64,000 nt of DNA from Parapristionchus giblindavisi (taxonomy: Eukaryota > Nematoda > Chromadorea > Rhabditida > Diplogasteridae), in assembly GCA_943737045.1 (NCBI GenBank), contig CALSFV010000385.1:182500-246499 (forward strand). Reading direction: 5' to 3'. The position numbers were made by a program, and so were the translations under genes. Positions 35,801 to 46,352 of this stretch are shown piece after piece. Positions within the stretch are counted from its first letter, which is position 1, and every line of letters starts with the position of its first letter. The notes under the pieces were generated by a model. That model worked only from the letters and a program-made list of their open reading frames with translations. It did not search any database and was not told the origin of the DNA.

Positions 35801-37732
35801 GATTTTGCATATTTTGAGGCATTTCCCTACACTGATTGATTCAAACTAGAATACAGGAGAGATGTGCTTCGTGGTGAGAGTCTGCACCTCATGAGGTGCC
35901 CTTTTCCAAGGGGAATTGACATAATTTATTTGACAATGGTTACTCTCCCTTTAAGTTTAGAGTATCTTCCAATCAGTCTAAAGAAATGAATAACATTTAT
36001 GAATACCATACATACCATAGGTCTACTATCAAACATTCTCATTCCAGCAATATGAGATGAAGCAGCTCCCATTGCAGATGAAGAGGATACTGTAACAATT
36101 ATTGATTAGTGAAATGGAGAGGATACTGTAACAACTATTGAATAGTCACATACAATGTCAAAATGAATTTCATTTACATCATCCCATCACCCATTTTCCA
36201 TTCATCATACTAAAATATTAGTGATAACTATTAGGATGTGTCACTACTCACTAATTTCTGTCTCACTCTGACTATTGAGTAGCGAGTAGATTTAACTAAT
36301 AGCCCTTCATCTCTGGCTGCCGTAATTTGGGTTCACGGGTGAGTAGTACAAACTACATTACTTCTCATTTGGGTTTTCTCATCTTATTTTAAGAACGAGA
36401 TAATTAAAATGCTACTATCATAGTCTTATCTAAATTGCTGGAATGCACAACATGAGAAATCAACGAAATTTAAAAGTGTTATTTGACAGTCAATTTTACG
36501 GTGGATGAATAGTCATTGACTAACCTCCAAATGGAGATTGAGGTATTCCAGTAGTGGGAGATGATAGTGTAGCCAATGGAGATTCAGATACAACGAATGA
36601 TGAGTCTCCTCCACGACGAATACGAGTTGTTGATGTATGAGTAGGAGTTAAACGACCTCTGATATTATAGATATCTATACGTCAAGACATGTAAAATGTT
36701 CATAGGAACAAAGTACTGTGACGTAACGTGGTCAAACATGATAATCCTTCAGAGTACCGTGAATTATACAGTATCCCCATAACATCTAACCCCCAATCAT
36801 TGTTTAAGAGTAAAACGTACTTAATGATAAGAGAAGAAACGTTATCATAAACAATTTTGAATGCTGATTCTCTTCTTGTATGTGATCGTGGACGAGATTC
36901 AATTGATGATGAACGAGGACGACTTTCATCATCCTAATAACAAATATAGTTTATTTTCAATCGATATAATCGATAAATTCATTAAAATAGTAAATATGCA
37001 TACAGTAAAGAATCCGGGTGTTTGTGGTTGGTCAGTCGAAGGGCCTGGAGTCATATCACCAGTTTTTCCTAAATAGAATCAATATAATGTATGAATAACT
37101 GTTTTGCTTATTTTGAAACACATTCAAAAAAGTTTCAAATTACGTATATCAAAAAAAATTAACGAAGTACCAATTTTGGCTTGAAATTCCTTGCTGAACT
37201 TGTAATTTCGATTAATGAATTGTAATCGTCGACTCCTCCATCGATCCATCTCTGGATCTTTATCTGGTTCCTTCTCAGAAATTCCAACGAAGTCAACCAC
37301 AGCACCACGTATACTGAAATCAAAAGTATATAAACAACTCTAGAAGAATAGATATCACCAATATGATAACGAGTAATAATAAAAATTACTAATCAGTTAT
37401 TCGTAGATTATGTACCTTTGTCCACGTTCGAAAGAACCTTGCATGGATGTACCAGCAGTTGACTGAAGACAATGCAACATATATTTCAAGTAATGCAAAT
37501 CAGCACGAAATTAAATATGATGACTGTAACTAACCAGTTCAACTCTTCCAATCGTTTGACTAGGTTGAGATAAAGTTTTCGTTACACGACTTCGTCCAGT
37601 CGGTCTTCCCTCCATTGAAGACATCTAATCATATCATTTATCAGTTAACAATCATTTATAGTAATTGTGGATTACCTCAATAGTCTCACTCCTTTGCTGT
37701 GCATCTCCAGCACTCCTTGGAGTTTTCACCAT
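29844..37732 (-). CDS. iRhom: iRhom (inactive rhomboid, RHBDF family), 28 exons, 933 aa
   Basis: Exons: 29844-29955, 30038-30176, 30243-30382, 30439-30509, 30619-30766, 30903-30997, 31342-31422, 31592-31687, 31829-31886, 32062-32207, 32297-32360, 32440-32534, 32658-32732, 33138-33249, 33326-33401, 33941-34028, 34181-34311, 34434-34557, 34820-34912, 35474-35608, 36016-36089, 36525-36658, 36821-36933, 37004-37068, 37171-37313, 37416-37462, 37535-37624, 37676-37732. A long Ser-rich cytosolic N-terminus leads to TM1 (about 460-490). The Cys-rich iRhom homology domain has [20 protein letters not shown] and [19 protein letters not shown]. The rhomboid core includes FLHAG. The serine motif reads GPSG (Ser786), and the usual TM6 His position reads DNWAM (Met838). 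iRhoms escort ADAM17/TACE and control EGF-family trafficking in other animals. The start is the first ATG after a TTAG acceptor, so trans-splicing is possible. Confidence 0.95.
31073..31144 (-). tRNA. tRNA-Val (anticodon TAC)
   Basis: Full cloverleaf on the minus strand: acceptor GGTCTCG with CGGGACC, A box TGGTGTAGTGG, anticodon stem TCTGC/GCAGA with loop TTTACAC, T arm GCCGG-TTCGATC-CCGGC. It lies within a 344-nt intron of iRhom (30998-31341), same strand as the host. Confidence 0.97.
32754..32956. mobile_element. hAT-like MITE, CATAGGTCGAA termini
   Basis: A 203-bp element in an iRhom intron with ends CATAGGTCGAA / TTCGACCTATG, bounded on both sides by AGATCAAC (8-bp target duplication). 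The interior has four direct repeats containing CAAAATCCGGTCAGG at about 45-bp spacing. Related to 5755-5904. Confidence 0.85.
33475..33925. repeat. Tandem repeat, 54-bp unit arranged as 108-bp dimers
   Basis: About eight copies of a 54-bp unit (core ATCAACTAAAGATATCTCAA, then CTACCGTAC and CTACAGTAATCC) fill an iRhom intron. Units alternate between TACCACAC...CCCTTC and TACTACAC...CCATTC variants, so the true period is 108 bp. The first unit is diverged. Confidence 0.85.
34940..35330. repeat. GC-rich insertion in iRhom intron
   Basis: A stretch of about 390 bp with GC content well above its surroundings. It contains CACCCGATTTTT-type direct and inverted pieces at both ends and is itself interrupted by the MITE at 35048-35253. 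It is probably a decayed transposable element; family not recognised. Confidence 0.5.
35048..35253. mobile_element. hAT-like MITE, CATAGGTGG termini
   Basis: 206 bp, ends CATAGGTGG / CCACCTATG, flanked by an exact 8-bp duplication GCTATGAC. It shares the first seven terminal bases with the CATAGGTCGAA elements. Nested in the GC-rich insertion. Confidence 0.85.
35656..35950. mobile_element. MITE with TTAA target duplication
   Basis: 295 bp with inverted ends AGGGAGAGTAACC / GGTTACTCTCCCT, flanked on each side by TTAA. TTAA duplication is typical of piggyBac-type elements. Located in an iRhom intron. Confidence 0.8.
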
Positions 37733-37747
37733 TCTCGTACTCTGATT

Positions 37748-38199
37748 CTAATCAATAGTTTCAGTCCATTTACAAGCTGAAACTTGCTCTTATCAATCAG
37801 ATATAAACAAACATTAAGGTGTATCAAGCTGATGAAAAATAGTAGCATCAAAAATACACAAATGTTCTTAAAACCCTTTCAAAATCTATGCTTACTGATA
37901 ACTTACTAAGCTTAGTTAGTAAGTTTAGTAAGTAACTCCGTGAAATATTGATAAGTATTGTGGTGAGAGTTAATTCTGTCATTTACTTAGTGGTAAATGA
38001 CGGAAATTATTTGTGCACAGAATACTGTCACCAGGAACTAAGAACGGCAATCGTGAAATGATTTTTTCAATTAATTTCTAAATTATTATTCGCATTTGAA
38101 TTTTTTTGCATTTTGAATATGTTATATTAAGAAATTAATTTGTTAATTTTCATTCTGTCCAAATAAATAATTTATCCATCATTTATTCTTTCTCTGACG
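37748..38199. promoter_or_regulatory. Divergent intergenic region, iRhom / sphingomyelin synthase
   Basis: This 450-bp AT-rich gap lies between two divergent gene starts and should contain both promoters. It includes a palindromic stretch ACTTACTAAGCTTAGTTAGTAAG near 37910-37935 and TTTACTTAGTGGTAAATG near 37981. No specific factor site was assigned. Confidence 0.4.
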
Positions 38200-39732
38200 A
38201 TGACGGAAGGTCGATCTAAATCAGCTGAAGATGTTATGATTAATATCAAGAAGAAGAAAAAAGATAAAGTTTCTATTCTCAAGATTATGAGTACATCGAA
38301 GAAATTAGAAAGTGGTGAATCAATGTTTGAAGCTGAAGAAAAACTAGCAAATGAAGATGAATCCGCGGGTAGTCCAAGAATCACTGGATTAAAGGGTATC
38401 CTATACATATATTCAATAGATATATTATATTCATTACTTATCCATTCAGGTCGTGGTCATTTAGTATATAAACCTGAATGGATCAAAACATTCCTTGCTG
38501 TATTGGGATTCCTTATAGCCACCAGTCTCAATCATTTAGCCCTCTCTGTTATTGTAGATATCACTAGTCGGTCAGTCTCTGTTCATCAATCAATCAATAA
38601 ACAATCAAATGTACAGTAATCCTCTGCCTGATCTGAGTCATTCTCTATGGGATGAACTTCCAATCTACCGTACACTGACTGATACATGTACTACATGGGG
38701 GTCGCTATTAACAATTTTCTTCTGTTTAGCTATACATAAACATAGGTACTGTAAGTAATATTAATTATTGTATATAATCAATGGATATTAAGAGCAATAG
38801 TAATTCGTCGGGCTGCTCTTATATGTAGTGTAGTATATTTAATGAGAGCAGTTACAGTATGTGTCACACACATTCCACCTTCTTATAAGGAATCAGCTAA
38901 GTATTACATTTATTCATATTCGAAAGGAATATGGAACACTTTAGAATATGCGATGCTCCTTCTCAAGATCCAAATCCATCAATTGTTTCATACTTTGAAC
39001 GATTCGGAATTATCTTCTTCACATTTGGACTTCAGGCACAGAATCCCTTCATCTACCGTATTCTTACCGTAACCATTGCTTACAGTATCAAGAGAAGCTA
39101 TTCTGTGGCGATATGCTCTTCTCTGGACACACTACTGCAGCTGCTATTGCTTGTTTCTTTCTTAATCATTACACACCGAAGTCATTATGGCCTCTTCGTA
39201 TTGTGAGTGATCTTTGATCTTTGATCTTTGATCTATACCGTACTCTTATTAAGATGCTGATCACTGTTTGTGTTACTGCCATGGTAACAGCAGTACTCTC
39301 ACGTGCTCATTACACTGCTGATGTCGTATTAGGATATTGGATATCTAGTCTAGTTTTCAGGTACTGTAATTGATCTACAGTATAATTCTATCTACAGTAT
39401 GACTACAGTATCCTTTATTCAGCTTCTACCATGCCTTCACTTATGTTGAACATAAGAATAGAGGAGTTCATCGTCCATTTCGACGAATCTTTATATTCTG
39501 GATAATGTATGAAATGGAAAAGAATGTACCAATTGGTCGTATACCCAATGATTTGGATTGGCCTCTTCCATGGCCTCGAGTAATCAATAATCATATCGTA
39601 TCAATCAATAATCATTAATCGATTTAGTTTATCAAAGATGGAGTGACTGCGTTCAATCGCAAATCAAAGAAGAGTCGTGCAGGAAGATTGGCTAGATTTC
39701 TCACTAAATATAGACTTAAACTACATGTTTAA
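38200..39732 (+). CDS. sms: Sphingomyelin synthase family protein, 9 exons, 376 aa
   Basis: Exons: 38200-38395, 38450-38570, 38617-38745, 38793-38900, 38945-39035, 39086-39202, 39254-39360, 39423-39579, 39628-39732. A basic, disordered N-terminus of about 65 residues precedes a multipass core. SMS motifs are in order: MRAVTVCVTHIPPS (D2-like), CGDMLFSGHT (D3, His230) and HYTADVVLGYW (D4, His273 and Asp277), so the His-His-Asp catalytic triad is intact. The C-terminal MEKNVP and WPLPWP stretches also match the family. SMS moves phosphocholine from phosphatidylcholine to ceramide in Golgi or plasma membrane; some relatives make ceramide phosphoethanolamine. Intron 5 (39036-39085) begins GC, not GT: no GT donor nearby keeps frame with a usual intron length. 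Confidence 0.93.
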
Positions 39733-40009
39733 TCATATTTTATCATCTCATTGTATTTCATATATTCAGAGCGGTGTGATAAAATTCATTAATTTCATTT
39801 GTTTTTTTTTTACTATTAACAAAAATGTAGCTAAAGGGAAAATGATGAATATGAGTGCATTCAAAAAGATGATGACGAGAGTTATGCAGAGTGCAAATAA
39901 GAACCTTTTAAAATGGAAAATTTTCATAATGGATAATCTGCTTGAATAATTAAATTTTTGAATGAATGAATGAAATAATGAATGAATCATTGTATGAATG
40001 CAATAGTCG

Positions 40010-43000
40010 ATGGATAGGTTCCTTCATCTAATTGATGATAAAGATAGAAAACCAATACGAATAAAGAAGAATAGATCATTCTTTATTGATTATCTATTCA
40101 AAAGGTTTGTCTCCGTCTTTTTTTGATCTATTCAATCAATATTTAAGTGAAGTAAAACATTATCATCTTCTTCGATTAATCATAAATGGTTTAATCGGTT
40201 TTGCTCTATCAATAGTTCTATATCAATTAGGATGGAAACGTTTGAATTTTGCTGATTTCGATTCAACTTTTGGTAAGAAAATCATTATTTGTATCTTATC
40301 GATGTAATCTAATTGAGAACAAATAATCAAATGGATGATGATATTAGGACTCACATTCATTTTCACTTACAATGAGGTATCTCAACATCATCAGAGATGC
40401 TCGAAAAATTTCATTTCGAAAAAAAATTGAAAAACATTTGTTCCCAAAAAATAAACGAATAATTTGAAAAAATGGACTGTGAAATTGAAATTTATATTTT
40501 TATAATTAAAATTTTGTGACTTTAGTATAAATACATACATTTGCATACTTTTTCATACTATACTTCACAATTATTTCTTAATTATGTTCATTGTCTCGCT
40601 CCTAATTTTTAAAGAGTAAAAGATAATATGAAACAATATCAAACAACAAAAAAAGAGGGGCTGAGGTTTTACTTATTGATAAATTAATAATTAATAAATT
40701 AATAATTGTTTATTCGTAGGTTTTCCGTTGTGCTACAATGTGTATGATATTTGGTGCGATAGGAAAGAACGGACAAGGTTATTTACACCTTTAATTAATC
40801 AATATTCTCATTCATCAATCAATAATCTTATCTACAGTACCTCTATCACTGGTTGTTTTCGCTAGTCTCAATGATGGTCCCATTTCATCGATCGTTCAGA
40901 ACTTTAAATTAACTTCTGAGGTATGATTTGTCTGGCTGATCTACCAATCGATTCTTCCCTTCAGGCAGTTATTTGTAATCTACAAGTTCAATCAGAAGTA
41001 ACGACAAGTCGAGTATCTTTATTGACTGGTCCCTTGGAAGATATGATAGAGAATCAAATATGTAAGGATAATTATTATCTATTCATTCAATCAATATCAT
41101 TTGCAGTGAAAGGAGTTGAAGTAGGAAAGAAAATATCGAGGAATCTTAAATCACTAATTGATCCATTCAGAGATGTAATATTTATTGAAATATACCAATC
41201 AATAAATTCTTTTTCAAGGATTTCACTGGAGAGATTACAGATGAGGATATTAACATAGAGAAGAATGAAAAGGCAGCTCAGGTTTATTATACTCCAAAGA
41301 TCAAAGATCAAAGATTAATCATAGATTCTTGCTGAACGAGACGAACAATTGAGATTAGAGAGAGAAAGGAAAGAACAAAAACGAATCGATAATATGACAA
41401 CTCCGGTATACTGCATAACAAGATTTCATTAAATTCTATAATGTTTTGAGACGGATAAAAGAGTAACGCAACGAATAGCAAAAAGATGCGATAATATCTT
41501 CAACAAAGGAATGGAAAAATGTCATGAAGCCATGAGTGGTCTTAAGGTGATTAGATTATAATACTGTGTCATCAAAGGATTATTGATCAGATCAAATGTT
41601 ATTTGCTCCTTCGTGCAGCTGCTTTTCATCTATGTGAAAATTTGGATGTAATGACACTTTGTGAAGTGAGTAAGAGTACTGTAATAGATTGGTTGATATC
41701 GATTGATCTAATCAGGATGCAGAGAAGAAGAAAGAATCAAGTAGAATTTGTGAGGATAATATCAAGAAAATGGATAGGAGTAATAGTTTTCAAAATCAGG
41801 TTCGTCTTAATTTATTGACATTGGATAAACCGAATTATTGAAGGTTGATACAATGCAAAATCTGACTTTACGTATAGAAGATGAATTGAAAATGAATGTG
41901 AGTATATTTGATACATCTCAATTGATCTTTGATTTCTATGATCATTATTGATCTTTAATCTCTGATTTCTGATCACTATTGATCTTTGATCTTTAGATGC
42001 ACATCAAAGCAGTACAAATGCCCCGCATAGAGAGTACTTTACTCTTATCTGATATCAAAACGAAAGTGAAAGGAAACATTGAATATGCCAAAGTACGGAA
42101 TCGTTCTTTCACACTCTGATTGATCTTTGATCTTTATAGGTTCTTATGCAATCACTCAAAGAAGTAATTCAAGCCATATTCATCTTCTTTGTGTATTGCC
42201 TATTCAGAGATGGAGTTGGAATGATTGGAAAATATCGAACATTGATTGAATTCAATAATAACTTTATCACTGCGTATCATCAATGAATTAACATACCGTA
42301 ACCCAATATTTCCCTTCAGGAGATTCTGGGATATTGATGCAGAAAGAGAAGCAGAAGGGAAAGAATCATTAATCAAGATAAACAAGACTGAATGGAGGGA
42401 ATATGGACTTCTCAATGTATTTGGGTACGGTATTCATCACATATTATTGATTTTATCTTCTATCACAGATTTCCAACTAAAGCAGAACGAAAGGCAGCAC
42501 AACGACCATTTATCAAATGGATTGTTACCTTCTTCTTAGTAATGATTGTTATAGCTGTTGATAGATATATTGCATATATCTTAGACAAGGTAATATTGAT
42601 TCATTCATATACATACAAATATGATTATCCATAGATTCTACCGTATACTGTCGAAGAGATTGCAAACAAAGCAGTTCATAAGACTACAATTAGATTAATT
42701 GGAAAGGGAATGTTGGCTGATTTAATCAATGATATCTTATCAATCAATACTACAAGAAGTACAGAACAAGAATTCACGTATGATCATGTGTATATTTATC
42801 GATTATCTTGATTCATCTACAGTAACGAACAATGTCAGTTCCAACCAATCAAAACCGATATCATATTCCTTCTTCAATGGATTATATTTCCTCTCGTATT
42901 CATGCTTGTCTTACAGGTAATCAATATACTTTGGTCTATTTAATCAATTAATAATCTTAAGGTAATCTTCGCTTTTGTCATCAAACGTCTCGTTCTATTC

Positions 43001-43684
43001 TTCGTTCTTCCATTCATGTTCCCACGTAGAGATCGAGTTAGAATGATATATCTATACAATAAGGTACTCAAATGATCCTTGGTATTTACTGTAGATACTA
43101 ATGATCTTTGATCTTTTTGCTGGACATCAATAATCTTTGATCTTTGAGATTCTCTTCAATCGTCATAAGAATCGTCAACGTGCCCGTGCTCGTATTCGAT
43201 TTGTAGCCGATAGATGGAAGATGAATGATCATATCAATGATGGGTACGGTATATCTCAATCTACGATTGATCTTTGATCTCTTTAGTGGTCTCTTCTCCT
43301 CTACATCCTGGTTCAAACGTCATATCCTAGATCGTGTATTCAAAACTGGAGAGTGTATATATTGCAAGGTACGGTAGTTTTACAGTACTCGTTTCAATTT
43401 CTTCCATTCAGGAACAAATGAGACCGTATTCCTTTGTTCAATGTCCTCATTGCCCTGCCACATATTGTGATCTATGTGTAGATGAATTGAATGGTGACTG
43501 TTATGCATGTTTGGTTAGTTAATCATCTTATCATTCACTTTTATTTGTCTATCATTTCAGGCTCAAGAAGGATTAGTGAATAGTACGAGATCACAATTAC
43601 TTGATGTGAGTATAATCAATATTATCATTTATATCTTAATATATTCATTTGCAGGCATCGATCGAAGATAAAAAGTCAGCATGA
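40010..43684 (+). CDS. DC-STAMP domain protein with C-terminal RING-like finger (SPE-42/SPE-49 type), 718 aa
   Basis: Exons: 40010-40104, 40148-40272, 40348-40376, 40720-40777, 40838-40920, 40965-41061, 41107-41174, 41219-41281, 41325-41405, 41451-41546, 41591-41665, 41716-41799, 41844-41897, 41997-42092, 42140-42273, 42320-42424, 42469-42589, 42635-42777, 42823-42916, 42962-43063, 43149-43243, 43287-43368, 43412-43513, 43561-43605, 43655-43684. The N-terminal membrane segments include [16 protein letters not shown] Cys-bearing ectodomain ([25 protein letters not shown]) follows, then the DC-STAMP region with [11 protein letters not shown] and [13 protein letters not shown]. The tail has CIYC ... 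CPHC ... CDLC ... CYAC, an eight-Cys finger at about 655-693. In C. elegans and insects such proteins (SPE-42, SPE-49, Sneaky, DCST1/2) act in sperm for fertilisation or sperm membrane breakdown. A sperm role is inferred. Confidence 0.93.
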
Positions 43685-44689
43685 GCTCATCTCATTTCCG
43701 AGTACATGACAATTAGTCATACGATGGTTACTCCCATGTCTATTGAATAAAGCATACATATTAAGATGTAAGCATGAGTAATAGACATTAGATAGACGTT
43801 CGATCTCTTGCTCCTTCGATCTATCTATAACACCCATTCAATCTATCTCTCTATCATATTTCGTACCTTCAAAGACAACCGCGAATCGTTGATCACTCCT
43901 CCCTCTTATGATGAAAGATAACAGTAATTACCAGTCTATCAATATTCCCATATCAATCAACATACACTAGAGTGTTCATTGAAAGAGTGTTCCATTCCAT
44001 TCTATTGATTATCTCTTCATCCGGTTCTTACATTACTTATCATTTCCTTCTTAGAATAGCTACACTACTCCTATCTGCCCTCCTTATCATTATCTTCTTA
44101 TCACTCATCCTGACCATCCATCCATTCTTCTTTCCTATGCTTAATGCATTCCTTTATCACAAAAACACATAATTGTTAACGTTTGATTTATCAGTAGAGT
44201 TGTTCATCTCATGACATTAGTGTCACTGACAAGATCAAGCCCCACTGTTAACTAGATTGTAGATTCATCTTTATATGTGTTGTCTTCTCCTTCAATCTTC
44301 TTCTCATATGTATCACTATCTTTCATATCGTCACGTTTATTGACCCTTCTTCCTAAGTTTGCCATCTCTTTCGATTGATTGCATTCCCCACTCCTTTCTA
44401 TCTCTCCCATCGTATTCCCCTCAAGGGGTGACACTACTTCTCCCTCTGTAACCCTCTCCATCTATGGCTATCTCTTCTTCACTCTTATCATCTACCCTCT
44501 TCTTCATTGACCATACATGATGGAGACAATAGTATTCCCCTTCTATCGACACCTTATCCCTCTATTCTTCATACATCTCCCATTCATTGTTGTACATCTC
44601 CATTCATTGTTGTACATCTCCATTCATTGTTGTTAATGTCAATTCGATCTCTGTTTATCTATTCATTCATTTCAGTTACTTCTTCCATT
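43685..44689. other. Intergenic region with short tandem repeat
   Basis: About 1 kb between two + genes. Three 20-bp copies of CCATTCATTGTTGTACATCT lie at about 44580-44640. The plus-strand frame 43972-44172 is hydrophobic but lacks other support. Confidence 0.5.
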
Positions 44690-46016
44690 ATGCGAGTAAT
44701 CCCTCTTCTTTCTGTAATTCTTTCCGTTACTTTAGCATTAGAACACGATGAAATACTATTCTGTCTGTTTGAACGAACTGGTACTTACTTTTATTATTTA
44801 CTTGGAAGATCAAAGATCAATAGGTTATTTATAGGTCTTTTATATGGTCAACCATTTGATGATGCTCCTCGATCATTGAATTGTGGTAATACAACGTATT
44901 GTCAGAAGATTACGGCTAACTTCAGTGAGTTCAAAGTTCAATTTCAACAAAGTTCAATTTTATGTGAACAAGATTCATTTCGAAATCTTTAAACTCACAT
45001 GAAGGCAAATTTGTTTGATAGCACAATCAGCTCTTTTGTTTTGACAGACATGATTTGTTTGTTTGTTTTGCAGTAAGTGTTGGCAACACACGGACTAATA
45101 TTGTTTTGAAAGGATGCGATGGTATAACGGTTGATAAACTATTTTATGGACCGAAATGCAAGGTGAGTCCCAATGCTTCTATATTTCTTACAAGGAAAGT
45201 TCGTGACTTCGACTTCATTTGAGACCAGACTGAGAGAGGTCGGAGACCTAAAGTAGTCCATACGAGACATGTGTCATTCGATAGAACTCCAAAATGGAAG
45301 AGCTTTTCATTCAGACCATTTTTGCTGACGACTGGGTGCCAAGAAATTTGCATTTTTTTAAGCCCACAAATGAACAGCGCTCTTTTTTAAACGATTTTGT
45401 GTGGTGCATTTGATTGATTAGTTCCTACAGATAGATATCATATATTCGACCAGTCCTCATATCCATTAGACCACCTCTTCATGTTTTTGAGCTCCAAGTG
45501 AACGTTGTTTATTGTTTTGCCAAAAAACGTTTCAAAACAATGCAATTTTCTAGGCGCCGAGTCTTCTTCAGCAAAAATGGTCAGTATGAAATATAATCTA
45601 TTACGGAGACATATTGAACGTCATATGTATCAAACCAAAGTCCGTAATTGTCTACACAAAATTCCTTTGTTAGTATTGTGTGCTAGTTGATCAATGAAAT
45701 TCCCTTTCTGTTACATTAACAGATTAATTCGTGTCTTTAATATGCTCTTATCTTTTTTTATCATTTTGACTGCATCATGAGAATCCCATTGTGAAAATAA
45801 TCTGCATGATAGATACCATAAGACCAATGAGATTATCATTCCATCAAGATCCATCTAATCTATAATATTGTTCAGAAGGAAGGATGTTACGAGTTTACGG
45901 AGAACGATGAACAATATCATATGTGTTGTTGTAAAGGACATTCATGTAATAGTAATCAATCAATATATTCATTATCATTACTGATAATAAGTAGTATTGT
46001 TCTTCTTATTAGATAG
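44690..46016 (+). CDS. Small secreted Ly6-like, probably GPI-anchored protein, 136 aa
   Basis: Exons: 44690-44780, 44835-44924, 45074-45162, 45876-46016. It starts MRVIPLLSVILSVTLALEHD, a clear signal peptide. The mature part has nine or ten Cys, ending in CCCKGHSCNSN, which matches the three-finger Ly6/uPAR close (CC...CN). A hydrophobic tail (SLSLLIISSIVLLIR) follows without a long cytosolic end, as in GPI-anchor signals. The ligand is unknown; nematodes have many such proteins on neurons and other cells. The third intron (713 bp) contains a decayed repeat related to the foldback element at 56814-57305. Confidence 0.85.
45172..45660. mobile_element. Decayed relative of the CAAGGGAAGTC foldback family
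   Basis: It begins CAAGGAAAGTTCG and contains a stretch at about 45270-45350 that matches the arm of 56814-57305 at reduced identity (CATTCGATAG-aCTCCAAAA, CCATTTTTGCTGA, GTGCCAAGAAATTTGCA). Inverted pieces recur at 45535-45590. The outer right end is not clear. Confidence 0.55.
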
Positions 46017-46352
46017 ATGATGTATTACATCATTCATATTGTACAATATCTTCATATGATCTTTTCCCATTTGACACTGGTACATGTGCAACCTTTCATT
46101 CATTCATTCATTGAGTTTAACAAATAACAACTCAACCATAACATATCCATTCATACATTCCATCATATCATTACTATTATCATCACTACTATATATCATA
46201 TTTAGTGAATAAAACTAAAATCTAAATACACGTTTGAGTGGATAAAAGTACTATTGTACACTACTTAAACATCTCAATGAAACAATGAAGAATAGTGTAG
46301 ATGAATGTTCCTACTAGTGAAAGATCAAAGATCAAAATGAGAGATACTTGAT

